A DNA stretch of 64,000 nucleotides from a virus, in IMG/VR virus record IMGVR_UViG_3300031608_000001, positions 1 to 64,000 of that record; one strand, given 5' to 3'. A model generated the notes under the pieces. The model saw only the letters and a list, made by a program, of their open reading frames with translations. It did no database searches and had not been told where the DNA came from. A program made the translations under genes and the position numbers. Positions 47,530-55,258 of this stretch are shown in pieces. Numbering within the stretch: position 1 is the first letter of the stretch; every line of letters begins with the position of its first letter.

Positions 47530-47554
47530 CTCAATTAGTATTTATCTAATTGAG
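47530..47554 (-). repeat. 9-bp inverted repeat around a late-promoter motif
   Basis: CTCAATTAG, a 7-nt loop, CTAATTGAG: a perfect 9-bp inverted repeat. The late-promoter core GATAAATA (47539-47546) occupies the loop and first base of an arm. Could be an operator or an RNA hairpin at the end of the lysozyme gene; no T-run follows. Confidence 0.6.
47539..47546 (-). promoter_or_regulatory. Possible T4-type late promoter (GATAAATA)
   Basis: GATAAATA, 15 nt before the ATG at 47523, inside the inverted repeat. Confidence 0.42.
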
Positions 47555-47572
47555 TCTTGAAAAGAATGTTTG

Positions 47573-48040
47573 CTATACTGCTTCTAGTCTTGCCATAAGT
47601 CTTTCAGCACGGTTAGTAACTTGTCGGTACCACTTACTGTCTCTGCCTTCAGTACCTGCCTTTGCCCAGTCACCTTCGTCCAGTGCTTTCTTAAAGTTTT
47701 TAAAGCCACTTAGTCTAGGTCTGCCCATGTTGAACATCATATTAACTAGTACTTCTTGTACTTCGCCTGGCATATTATCAAAGTCTTCATACAACACTGA
47801 ACATTCTGATATAGCAGTATCTAAGTCTTTCTCAAAACAGTCGTTAACTCTGTCTTCGTCAATAGGCGTGCCAACTGGTTGACCAAACTCTGTGTCTGAT
47901 TCCAGTACAAGATGTCCTACACCGAATGTAGGCAATCCTAGATGATCGTGATATACTTCGTATACTACACCTTCATCAATTTTCATTTGTTCAAATACTG
48001 CTTCTCTATCTAAACCTTTGTCTCTATTAAAAAATCCCAT
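47573..48040 (-). CDS. T4-type lysozyme (GH24 endolysin)
   Basis: Cleaves peptidoglycan glycan strands at lysis. The catalytic triad E23, D32 and T38 (DEG..YHDHLGLPTFGVGH) has exactly the 9 and 6 residue spacing of T4 lysozyme E11-D20-T26. The C-terminal SKWYRQVTNRAERLMARL matches the family. 155 aa. There is no signal peptide, so a holin is needed; none is obvious beside it. Spanin-like genes lie 4 kb upstream at 51678-52576. Confidence 0.9.
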   Translation of the reverse strand: MGFFNRDKGLDREAVFEQMKIDEGVVYEVYHDHLGLPTFGVGHLVLESDTEFGQPVGTPIDEDRVNDCFEKDLDTAISECSVLYEDFDNMPGEVQEVLVNMMFNMGRPRLSGFKNFKKALDEGDWAKAGTEGRDSKWYRQVTNRAERLMARLEAV

Positions 48041-48041
48041 T

Positions 48042-48638
48042 CTATTTCTCCGTTATAGTTTCACTATATAGTTTACAGACTTTTAAGTCTTTTACTGATT
48101 CCTTTTTAAGGACCAGTTTAATTTTTGCGATATCATGCTTTTCATTTGTATATACAATATGTGTATAACCTGATCGGCTACGATGTATTCTATTAGAACC
48201 CCGCTTGTATAAGTTAGTGACAACACTATCGATCTTTGTAGATTCGTTGTTGTTACTTCTCCAATGCCTTGATAGTTCTACTCTATATCTATATTTACCA
48301 AAGTATAGTTTCTCCCTACAGTCAAATACGCCTCTAAGCATTTCTTTATAAACTGCTTCGTTATATGGACTGTGGACTTCATCTACTAAGTCATCAAACG
48401 CTACTACAAATTTCTCAGCATCAATTTGATTTTTAAAATAAATGCTTAACTTTTTACGTTGAACTCTAATAGTGTCTTCCCATGTGTCATACAGATTTGC
48501 GTGTAGCCATTTAAATATTTCTTCAAAACGCATAGCATCGTGTTCCCACTGATTGCCATGTACTGTAACTTTAAAAGGATATGAATTGTAAAATATTTTA
48601 GCACTAGGTATAGTATCTAAACTTGTAATCTTAAGCAT
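48042..48638 (-). CDS. Hypothetical protein (198 aa)
   Basis: Basic soluble protein without recognised motif; beta-rich N-terminus and aromatic/arginine-rich C-terminal half (RKKLSIYFKN, HWRSNNNEST). Overlaps clpA by 8 nt and precedes the lysozyme by 1 nt, so it may be in the lysis-proximal operon. Function unknown. Confidence 0.58.
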   Translation of the reverse strand: MLKITSLDTIPSAKIFYNSYPFKVTVHGNQWEHDAMRFEEIFKWLHANLYDTWEDTIRVQRKKLSIYFKNQIDAEKFVVAFDDLVDEVHSPYNEAVYKEMLRGVFDCREKLYFGKYRYRVELSRHWRSNNNESTKIDSVVTNLYKRGSNRIHRSRSGYTHIVYTNEKHDIAKIKLVLKKESVKDLKVCKLYSETITEK

Positions 48639-50817
48639 CTGTATTCTGTATAAACACTATGCCGTCAATGACATTGTGATCAACTGTAATAGTTCCGCTG
48701 ACTGCTTCGTCAAACAATATTTTCTTACTGAGTGGCTTCTTGACTTCTTCTTCAAACAGCCTCTTTAATGGTCTTGCTCCCATGGTAGGATCGTATCCTT
48801 TTTCTGCTAAGTATTTCTTAGCCGCATGTGTAAGTTTAATTTTCATCTTAGTATCGTTTGCTTTGAGTAGTTCATTTGTGTCTTTAATTGTTCTAGTAAC
48901 AATAGACATAATCTCTTTAGGACCTAGCACATTAAATCTAATAAACGCATCAATCCTATTTCTAAACTCTGGTGTAAAGAATTGCTTAGTTGCTTGTATG
49001 TCAGCATCACTGTGAGTCTTTTCGCCAAAGCCTATCTTAGCAGTATCTAGTTTTGCGGCTCCTAAGTTACTTGTCATTAGTAGTATTACATTAGTAAAGT
49101 CTACAGTTTTACCTGTGGCGCCTGTTAGCCTACCGTCGTCCATGACTTGTAGTAATACTTGTAATACTTCTGGGGCGGCTTTTTCTACTTCATCTAGCAA
49201 TAAGATACAATTAGGATTCTTATCTACTTCAGATAGCAACATACCTTGACCCATTTCGCCTTCGGCATGCCCAACGTATCCAGGAGGAGCACCAATCAGT
49301 TTACTTACACTATGTCTTTCCATGTACTCCGACATGTCGAAACGTATTAGTTTTACATCCATTGTTTCTGCCAATATCTTTGCTGTTTCTGTTTTACCAA
49401 CACCAGTAGGACCAACAAATAAGAAACTACCAATTGGCTTGTTAGTGTCTCTAAGTCCTGCTTTGCTAACTAGTATGCTTTCAACTAGTTTATCTACTGC
49501 TTCGTCTTGCCCAAACACTTTAGATTTAATGTCCTTGTCTAGTGTTTTAAATCCTTTTGTATCTTCGATGTCAATAACATCTGCTTTCATCTTAGCAATT
49601 TTGGCTACTTGCTGAAGAATAGTTTCCATTGTTACTTCTTTGTTTTTTGCTATTTTAGTTACAGCACCCGCGGAATCTATAACGTCTAATGCTTTATCAG
49701 GGAACAGTTTGTTCTTAATATATCTATCGCATAATTCAACTGACCTTTCTACTAATTCTTTTGTATACGTTACACCGTGGAAGTCTTCATAGTGACTCTG
49801 TAGGCCTAAACATATCTTCATTGTATCTTTTAAAGATGGTTCTAATATGTCTAGTCTTTGGAACCTACGCATTAATGCTCGATCCTTTTCAAAGTTAGTC
49901 GCCCATTCATCGGGTGTAGTAGCACCAACACATAAAAGTTTACCCTTACCGAGTAAAGGCTTTAACATGTTTGCCGCATCTACATTACTTCCACCGGCAC
50001 TACCGGCACCCATTATCATGTGTATCTCATCGATAAACAAAATGGCATTAGGGTCATTTTCTATTTGTTCTAGTACAGTTTTTAAACGTTCTTCAAAGTC
50101 GCCCCTATACTTTGTACCAGCCAACATTGTAGCAATGTCTAACTGATAAACTGTTTTATCTAATAGTATCTCTGGTACATCCTTATGTACAATCTTGTAC
50201 GCCATGCCTTCGGCGATAGCAGTTTTACCTACTCCTGGTTCGCCAACTAAACATACGTTATTCTTTTTACGTCTAGCAAGTACTTCAATAACATCTGTTA
50301 CTTCTTCGACTCTACCAATGAGAGGATCGATTTGATTGTTACCTGCTTCAATATTTAAATTCTTTAAGTAGTCTACATCGCCAAACTCACCTGAAGCAGT
50401 ATCTGAAGATAAGTGCTCAATAAGTTTTTGTCTGTCTAGACCGTTAATAGCAATAAAGTAGTTAGCATGACTTTGTAATTCGTTAGTAATACTTACAAGC
50501 ACATCAATAGCATTAATTGTTTCTCTGCCATTAAAGATACTTTGAGCAAATGCTCTTTGAAATACACGTTCAACTGCCATTGTTTTCTTTGGGTCGCCTG
50601 TGCTACCTGCTTCTGACTTTAGATTATTAAATTCATAATCTTCTAAGTACTGCTGTAGGTCAGTCCGTAATGTATTAACGTCAATTTCTAGTGCTGTACA
50701 CACATCAATAATCTCTTGTTCGTCTAAAAGAACTAGAGCAATATGCTCGATGGTTACATACTCATGACCGTAGTTGATTGCCTGTGTTACTGATGCTTCT
50801 AATACTTTATCTATCAT
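48631..50817 (-). CDS. ClpA-like AAA+ unfoldase (two AAA domains)
   Basis: N-terminal Clp_N-type domain, then AAA domain 1 with GEPGVGKT (about 192) and AAA domain 2 with GPTGVGKT (about 470), GARPLKR at the C-terminus, 728 aa like E. coli ClpA (758). A ClpP-docking IGF loop is visible (AKIGFGEKT, about 594), placed as in ClpA before FTPEFRNRID. No ClpP gene is in the window, so it would use host ClpP or work alone. Possible redirection of host proteolysis. Confidence 0.88.
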   Translation of the reverse strand: MIDKVLEASVTQAINYGHEYVTIEHIALVLLDEQEIIDVCTALEIDVNTLRTDLQQYLEDYEFNNLKSEAGSTGDPKKTMAVERVFQRAFAQSIFNGRETINAIDVLVSITNELQSHANYFIAINGLDRQKLIEHLSSDTASGEFGDVDYLKNLNIEAGNNQIDPLIGRVEEVTDVIEVLARRKKNNVCLVGEPGVGKTAIAEGMAYKIVHKDVPEILLDKTVYQLDIATMLAGTKYRGDFEERLKTVLEQIENDPNAILFIDEIHMIMGAGSAGGSNVDAANMLKPLLGKGKLLCVGATTPDEWATNFEKDRALMRRFQRLDILEPSLKDTMKICLGLQSHYEDFHGVTYTKELVERSVELCDRYIKNKLFPDKALDVIDSAGAVTKIAKNKEVTMETILQQVAKIAKMKADVIDIEDTKGFKTLDKDIKSKVFGQDEAVDKLVESILVSKAGLRDTNKPIGSFLFVGPTGVGKTETAKILAETMDVKLIRFDMSEYMERHSVSKLIGAPPGYVGHAEGEMGQGMLLSEVDKNPNCILLLDEVEKAAPEVLQVLLQVMDDGRLTGATGKTVDFTNVILLMTSNLGAAKLDTAKIGFGEKTHSDADIQATKQFFTPEFRNRIDAFIRFNVLGPKEIMSIVTRTIKDTNELLKANDTKMKIKLTHAAKKYLAEKGYDPTMGARPLKRLFEEEVKKPLSKKILFDEAVSGTITVDHNVIDGIVFIQNTDA

Positions 50818-50825
50818 AATACTAT

Positions 50826-51641
50826 TTAACTGTTACGTTTCCTTTCTTGTTGAATTTGTCGTAACAAATCTTGATGCCGTTGCTCCAAGTTTTCTACTGG
50901 ACAAACTTTTATTAAAATTAGGAAGTCACCTACTATGCCACTGTTAGCCATAATAAATCCTTGCCCACGAAGTTTAAGTCTTGAGTCCGGTGCCGAACCA
51001 GGCGGAACCTTAACGTCTAATTTCTTACCCGATATGTGATCGAGTGTTACTGTTGTACCCATAATTGCTTGTATATAATCTATTTCAATAGCACCAATTA
51101 GATTAGGCCCGTCTCTTCCAAACGTAGGATGCCTACTAATTTGTAGCCTAACTCGTAAGTCGCCTGCGGGTAAGTTATTATCCTGTATAGGAGCCTTGCC
51201 TGGTATGTTATATATTGTATTATCACGCACACCTCTAGGTACTTGAATATCTAATTGCCCTGTACCAACATCAATTCTTTTAGTAGTACCAAAGTATACA
51301 TCCTCTAACGAAACATCAATATGAGTTTCCGCATTAAAGTTCTGCGGTCGTTGTCTTTGTTGCCGTTGTCCATTCTGAAAGATGTCACCAAACATATCAG
51401 CAAATGGATTGCCTTGATTGTTAAATGGGTTACCACCTTGATTCCTAAACGGACTAGGGTTATCGTACTCATGTTTCTTTTGTGGGTCGCTTAATGTTTC
51501 GTATGCGGCTTGGATCTTTTTAAACTCGGCTTCGTCGCCACCTTTGTCAGGATGATGCTTAGAGGCAAGTTTTTTATATGCCTTCTTGATCTCATCTGGT
51601 TGAGTGGTGTGATTAACACCTAGGGTTTCGTAGTAATCCAT
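50826..51641 (-). CDS. DnaJ/CbpA-type co-chaperone
   Basis: J domain (1-65) with HPD at residues 30-32, a Gly/Asn/Phe-rich linker (about 72-100), and C-terminal domains I/II with no zinc-finger cysteines, so a class B (CbpA-like) protein. 271 aa. Stimulates Hsp70 (DnaK) ATPase; phages recruit host DnaK for replication and assembly. The promoter at 51649 leaves about 1 nt of leader. Encoded directly upstream of the ClpA-like gene. Confidence 0.87.
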   Translation of the reverse strand: MDYYETLGVNHTTQPDEIKKAYKKLASKHHPDKGGDEAEFKKIQAAYETLSDPQKKHEYDNPSPFRNQGGNPFNNQGNPFADMFGDIFQNGQRQQRQRPQNFNAETHIDVSLEDVYFGTTKRIDVGTGQLDIQVPRGVRDNTIYNIPGKAPIQDNNLPAGDLRVRLQISRHPTFGRDGPNLIGAIEIDYIQAIMGTTVTLDHISGKKLDVKVPPGSAPDSRLKLRGQGFIMANSGIVGDFLILIKVCPVENLEQRHQDLLRQIQQERKRNS

Positions 51642-51648
51642 AAAGTGT

Positions 51649-51676
51649 ATTATACAGGATTATACAGGTTTGTCAA
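51649..51676 (-). promoter_or_regulatory. Early sigma-70-type promoter, leaderless mRNA predicted
   Basis: TTGACA, 16 bp, TATAAT, then 7 nt to the ATG at 51641; expected +1 one base before the ATG. Confidence 0.8.
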
Positions 51677-51677
51677 G

Positions 51678-52088
51678 TTATTCTGTATCAGAAAGTCTGT
51701 CTAGGAAACTACTTAAAGACGACTTAGTTTCTGCTTTAGTCTGCTCTCCTTCGTAGTATTTTTTGTATTGCTCTACTTGGAATCTAAGTTTTTGTAATTG
51801 ACTGTTAGAAAGTTGCATATTCATTTGTAATGCTTGCCAGCCTAAGTCAGTAAAACCAAATATAACAGGGTCAATGCCTTGTTCTTCAAGTCTAGCAAAT
51901 ACTTCTCTTTGATTTTTACTTGATACGATTATAACTTCTATCTTAGCCATAGATTCTACACTAATAGGATCTAAGTTAAGACGTTCTCTTTCTACTTCAG
52001 TTTTAAAAATTTCTATATTCTTAACGCCCATGGAAGAACAGCCTGACACTAGCAGTACTAATAGGATTGGTGCGAATAGTTTTTTCAT
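51678..52088 (-). CDS. Lipoprotein, o-spanin candidate
   Basis: Signal peptide with lipobox LVSGC (C17 lipidated), then a Ser-rich segment and mainly helical 115-residue domain. It is coupled by TAATG to a one-TM protein with a coiled coil (52088). This arrangement is that of i-spanin/o-spanin pairs, which fuse inner and outer membranes at lysis. At 136 aa it is longer than classical o-spanins. An alternative is a host-surface lipoprotein. Confidence 0.58.
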   Translation of the reverse strand: MKKLFAPILLVLLVSGCSSMGVKNIEIFKTEVERERLNLDPISVESMAKIEVIIVSSKNQREVFARLEEQGIDPVIFGFTDLGWQALQMNMQLSNSQLQKLRFQVEQYKKYYEGEQTKAETKSSLSSFLDRLSDTE

Positions 52089-52576
52089 TAGTTTGCCTCG
52101 TAGTTTGGATTAGCAGTAGGGGAACACATTGCGTTGTAGCCTAGATCTGTTTTTAGTTTAACTGCTACTTCTTGTTCAGTTAATGGACTGCCCTGTGCTA
52201 TTTCGTTACAACGAATCATGTTGTCCCAATCATTATTTAATATCCTTTCTACACTTACTGGTCTATTAACGGCTAAGTCGCCAAGGTCTCTTCGTTGGCC
52301 ATCTGCGTTTGTTTTAGTAAACCGTGTTGTTAAGAATTTTTTATCTTTTTCTAGTTGTTTGTTCATTGCGTCTAACTGAGCATACATTTTCTTTTGTGCG
52401 TTGAAGTCTTCTTCGCGTTGCTTCATTACTTTCTTTTGTTCTTCGATGCCGTCTTCTAATTTAGCATTGTTGGCTTCTGATAAGGCTAGGTTAGCCTGTA
52501 GATTTTTGACATAAAGTACACCGCCTCCTGCTGTTCCAAGGACGATCAGTAAAAAGAATAGTTTAATTTTCCACAT
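52088..52576 (-). CDS. Inner-membrane coiled-coil protein, i-spanin candidate
   Basis: N-terminal signal anchor (about 4-26, KLFFLLIVLGTAGGGVLYV) followed by a long charged helix (about 29-85; LALSEANNAKLEDGIEEQKKVM) predicted as a coiled coil, then a globular C-terminus with two Cys (about 138, 152). 162 aa. Its stop is fused to the start of the lipoprotein gene, supporting a two-component spanin role. Function is inferred from topology only. Confidence 0.58.
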   Translation of the reverse strand: MWKIKLFFLLIVLGTAGGGVLYVKNLQANLALSEANNAKLEDGIEEQKKVMKQREEDFNAQKKMYAQLDAMNKQLEKDKKFLTTRFTKTNADGQRRDLGDLAVNRPVSVERILNNDWDNMIRCNEIAQGSPLTEQEVAVKLKTDLGYNAMCSPTANPNYEAN

Positions 52577-52793
52577 TGTGCTTCTCGACTAGATCCAAAA
52601 CTTGTTGTACCGTCTGTACATCAAAAGTTTCTTCCTCAGGAATTGTTATACCCAGTGCTTCTTCAAGTTGCATGAAGATATCCACTACGTCTAAGTCATC
52701 CGCGCCTAGGTCGTTAAGCATGTTAGTTTCTGGAACTATCTCTTTGTCGCGACCAAAATGGCCTTTTAATGTGTTTAATACTGTCTCATTCAT
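52563..52793 (-). CDS. Acyl carrier protein-like protein lacking the pantetheine Ser
   Basis: 76 aa with the ACP fold: ETNMLNDLGADDLDVVDIFMQLEEALGITIPEEE (about 22-55). In true ACPs the attachment motif is DSL; here A31-D32-D33-L34 has Asp where Ser should be (GAT GAC codons), so no phosphopantetheine can be added. It may be a decoy or scaffold ACP, or bind proteins without carrying acyl groups. Sequence otherwise resembles AcpP. Coupled by TAATG to the upstream gene. Confidence 0.85.
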   Translation of the reverse strand: MNETVLNTLKGHFGRDKEIVPETNMLNDLGADDLDVVDIFMQLEEALGITIPEEETFDVQTVQQVLDLVEKHNVEN

Positions 52794-53554
52794 TATAATT
52801 TTCGTAGTAATAGTATTTTATCACTCTGCTCTTTTGTTATGGTGAATCTTTGGTCTGAAAAATTATTCACTGTATAATCTTTACCCAGACATCTTTCTAA
52901 AAATAAGTCGTCAGTTGCTCTATCTAAGATTGGCTCCTTGGATATATCTTCCATGATCTCTGCTTCACCGAAATTAACAATTTCGTAGTTAAATGCCTTA
53001 CGACCATTGTTAATTGTAATTGTATTCTTATGCTCGTTCTCGTCTAACGTGACATTAGATACTAAACTTTCTAGGAAAAAGTTTCCTATGTTATTATTGT
53101 ATTGTTGTTTTTCTTCTTTCATTTTATTCTCTTGAAACTCTTCTCTAGTTACATACTTATCAGGATCTGTTATAACATAGTTCTTCCAACTAGTATCCTC
53201 TGCTGTAAACTCTTTATCTGAATAGTAAGGCTTATACATCCAGCCATCTATTTCCATTATGTTCTTTAAATCTGCTACAACTGTTTCTGCTAAGTCAAAG
53301 AAATCACTTGATCGTTTAACTTCAACAAACACCATATAGTTGCCGTCTTCATTTGTTGCTGGACTGGCCTCTACATCTAGTACATCGTATGGACCTGTCT
53401 CGATAAAATGCGATAAGTCTTTTGCTGGCTCTTTATCTTTAACATAAAATCCTAATACAATAACTTCGTTGTTCTTACCTGTCTTAGGTGCGAACTCGTC
53501 TATGCTAACTTTAGGTAACACTAGGTCTTCTAGTTCATTATATTTCAATGTCAT
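52793..53554 (-). CDS. Hypothetical protein (253 aa)
   Basis: Acidic soluble protein with an N-terminal beta-rich domain (EVIVLGFYVKDKEPAKDLSHFIE) and an extended middle. No family recognised, but its position next to 53538 in a late-looking block suggests a structural or assembly role. Overlaps the upstream gene by 17 nt. Confidence 0.6.
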   Translation of the reverse strand: MTLKYNELEDLVLPKVSIDEFAPKTGKNNEVIVLGFYVKDKEPAKDLSHFIETGPYDVLDVEASPATNEDGNYMVFVEVKRSSDFFDLAETVVADLKNIMEIDGWMYKPYYSDKEFTAEDTSWKNYVITDPDKYVTREEFQENKMKEEKQQYNNNIGNFFLESLVSNVTLDENEHKNTITINNGRKAFNYEIVNFGEAEIMEDISKEPILDRATDDLFLERCLGKDYTVNNFSDQRFTITKEQSDKILLLRKL

Positions 53555-54104
53555 TGCCTAGATCTCCTGCTTGTGGATTCAATTCCATATTGTTTGAATC
53601 TAAACCACCTGTTAAGTTGGCTCCTGCTTCAGCGTCTTCGACACTAACGTTATCGTCATCGTTTACCAAGTAGTCTGCTTCTATCTTTTCTACAAACTTT
53701 CTAGGTATCTTTAACTCTACTAACCAAACAGGGTCTTCGTTTATCTTAGTCTTTCTATAAACTCTATTCTTTTTAATTTCTATTGTAATATCTTCTGGAC
53801 TTGTTATCTTTTTTGGATATTTGTATACATCTTCAACAAATTTAACTTTGATATCCTTTTTAGTAAGCCTGAGTCCGCCTTCTGGGTCTGGCATTTCGTC
53901 TCTTTCGTACATTAAAGTAAGGTTTACCCAATATTTGCTAGGTCTACCGACTTCAACAATCTTACCTTTGATCCAGTTCTTATATGCGTAAACGCCTAGA
54001 TGTTCAAAAAGACCATCTACTTCCATTATCATGTCCAACAATTTCTTGTCTTGATTGATTAATCTTATAGTATTGTTAATATCTTCCGATGTATAGTTTG
54101 CCAT
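53538..54104 (-). CDS. Hypothetical protein (188 aa), leaderless start
   Basis: The frame also has a TTG 15 nt upstream at 54119, but the ATG at 54104 (MANYTSEDINN) is preferred. There is no ribosome-binding site; GATAAATA lies 5 nt before the ATG. The protein has a helical N-terminus, a beta-rich middle and an acidic, Asn-rich C-terminal tail. No family recognised. Confidence 0.6.
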   Translation of the reverse strand: MANYTSEDINNTIRLINQDKKLLDMIMEVDGLFEHLGVYAYKNWIKGKIVEVGRPSKYWVNLTLMYERDEMPDPEGGLRLTKKDIKVKFVEDVYKYPKKITSPEDITIEIKKNRVYRKTKINEDPVWLVELKIPRKFVEKIEADYLVNDDDNVSVEDAEAGANLTGGLDSNNMELNPQAGDLGNDIEI

Positions 54105-54109
54105 ACAAC

Positions 54110-54117
54110 TATTTATC
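54110..54117 (-). promoter_or_regulatory. Possible late promoter (GATAAATA), leaderless
   Basis: GATAAATA then 5 nt and the ATG at 54104. Same geometry as the plus-strand gene at 36365. Confidence 0.4.
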
Positions 54118-54149
54118 AAAAAGATAGCGAAGGCTTTGTTTACTTGAGT

Positions 54150-54282
54150 ATAAAAGTTAACTGAGTTGCTAACTTATAGTGGTTTATTGCTAAATATTTT
54201 TGCAATGATTTATAACCATTTAAAAAGTTATTTCACCCATAAGCACCGTAAGGCGAGGAAACTCACTTACGGTTTTTTTATG
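54150..54282 (+). promoter_or_regulatory. Structured leader of phoH with attenuator-like hairpins
   Basis: Three inverted repeats in the 180-nt leader: AAGTTA/TAACTT (54154-54175), a TGGTT/AACCA pair enclosing TTGC/GCAA (54179-54219), and the terminator stem (54245-54273). No plus-strand gene precedes it, so the hairpins probably regulate phoH or end a short RNA. No consensus promoter is clear in 54120-54180. Confidence 0.5.
54245..54279 (+). terminator. Intrinsic terminator inside the phoH leader
   Basis: ACCGTAAG, inner GAG-GAAA-CTC hairpin with a GNRA tetraloop, CTTACGGT, then T7 (54273-54279). It lies 24 nt before the phoH ATG and just upstream of its ribosome-binding site (GAAGGAGACA). 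Confidence 0.82.
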
Positions 54283-54302
54283 ATCACAAGAAGGAGACAA
54301 AC

Positions 54303-55043
54303 ATGTCACGTAAAAAACGAAAGGAAAGAGAATTCAAGGCGAGCATTCGCCAACTACAAACGGAGGATTTAATATTGAAACTTGACACCAGATACTTGAA
54401 CAAAACGGCAAACGTAATAGTTGTACCTAAGAATATAACGCAGGACACATTACTAGAATCTTTAGAACATACGGCAACCAGTATAACCTTTGCTGTAGGA
54501 CCAGCAGGCACGGGCAAGACGTATATAACGACAAAGAAGGCCATTCAAGCATTAACGTCAGGAAGAGTTTCAAAACTAATCATTACTAGACCAGCAGTAA
54601 GTGTAGACGAACAACACGGATTTTTACCAGGAACACTACAGGAGAAAATGGCACCCTGGACAAGACCGATCATCGACATTCTCGAGGAACACTTCACACC
54701 AAGTCATATTGAAACCATGATTGAATCGAATATTATTGAAATAGCACCATTGGCATACATGCGTGGTAGAACATTTAAGAATGCTTTTATTATCGCAGAC
54801 GAAATGCAAAATGCGACAGAGGAGCAAATGAAGATGCTATTAACAAGAATAGGAACTAACAGCAAATTAGTTGTAACAGGCGATTTGAATCAACATGATA
54901 GAGGTTTCGGTGACAACGGACTAAAGGACTTCTTAAATAGAATTAAAGACAAAGACTCAAATTATATTAAAACAATTACATTCACTGCCAAGGACATTGA
55001 AAGGCATCCAGCAGTTGCCGAAGTACTCAGTTTTTATGATTAA
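54303..55043 (+). CDS. phoH: PhoH-like ATPase
   Basis: P-loop ATPase widespread in marine phages. Walker A GPAGTGKT (66-73), ITRPAVSV (94-101), Walker B DEMQN (166-170) and LVVTGDLNQHDRG (about 187-199) are complete. N-terminal 45 residues are basic. 246 aa. One of only three plus-strand genes, preceded by a terminator-bearing leader. Linked in bacteria to phosphate starvation and RNA metabolism; its phage role is unsettled. Confidence 0.93.
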   Translation: MSRKKRKEREFKASIRQLQTEDLILKLDTRYLNKTANVIVVPKNITQDTLLESLEHTATSITFAVGPAGTGKTYITTKKAIQALTSGRVSKLIITRPAVSVDEQHGFLPGTLQEKMAPWTRPIIDILEEHFTPSHIETMIESNIIEIAPLAYMRGRTFKNAFIIADEMQNATEEQMKMLLTRIGTNSKLVVTGDLNQHDRGFGDNGLKDFLNRIKDKDSNYIKTITFTAKDIERHPAVAEVLSFYD

Positions 55044-55258
55044 GAGTTTTGTATCTTATGTAAGATAATATCACTGATATGACCGACTTGTGAATGTTCA
55101 ACATCATACAAGTCGGTCATTCTATCAACAGCACTTTTAATAGCAACTAACGGGTCACTCTTGCCTTGTTTAATATGAGTATGTACAAATCCACCTGGCT
55201 TAAATTCCGCCTCGAATTTTAACATCTCACTTGCTACTGATTGTAAGTCGTGTTCCAT
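55040..55258 (-). CDS. Hypothetical protein (72 aa)
   Basis: Small soluble protein with His residues (GFVHTHIKQGK) and no recognised motif. Convergent with phoH, whose stop it overlaps by 4 nt, and overlaps the SDR gene by 25 nt. ATG at 55258 without a strong ribosome-binding site. Confidence 0.52.
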   Translation of the reverse strand: MEHDLQSVASEMLKFEAEFKPGGFVHTHIKQGKSDPLVAIKSAVDRMTDLYDVEHSQVGHISDIILHKIQNS

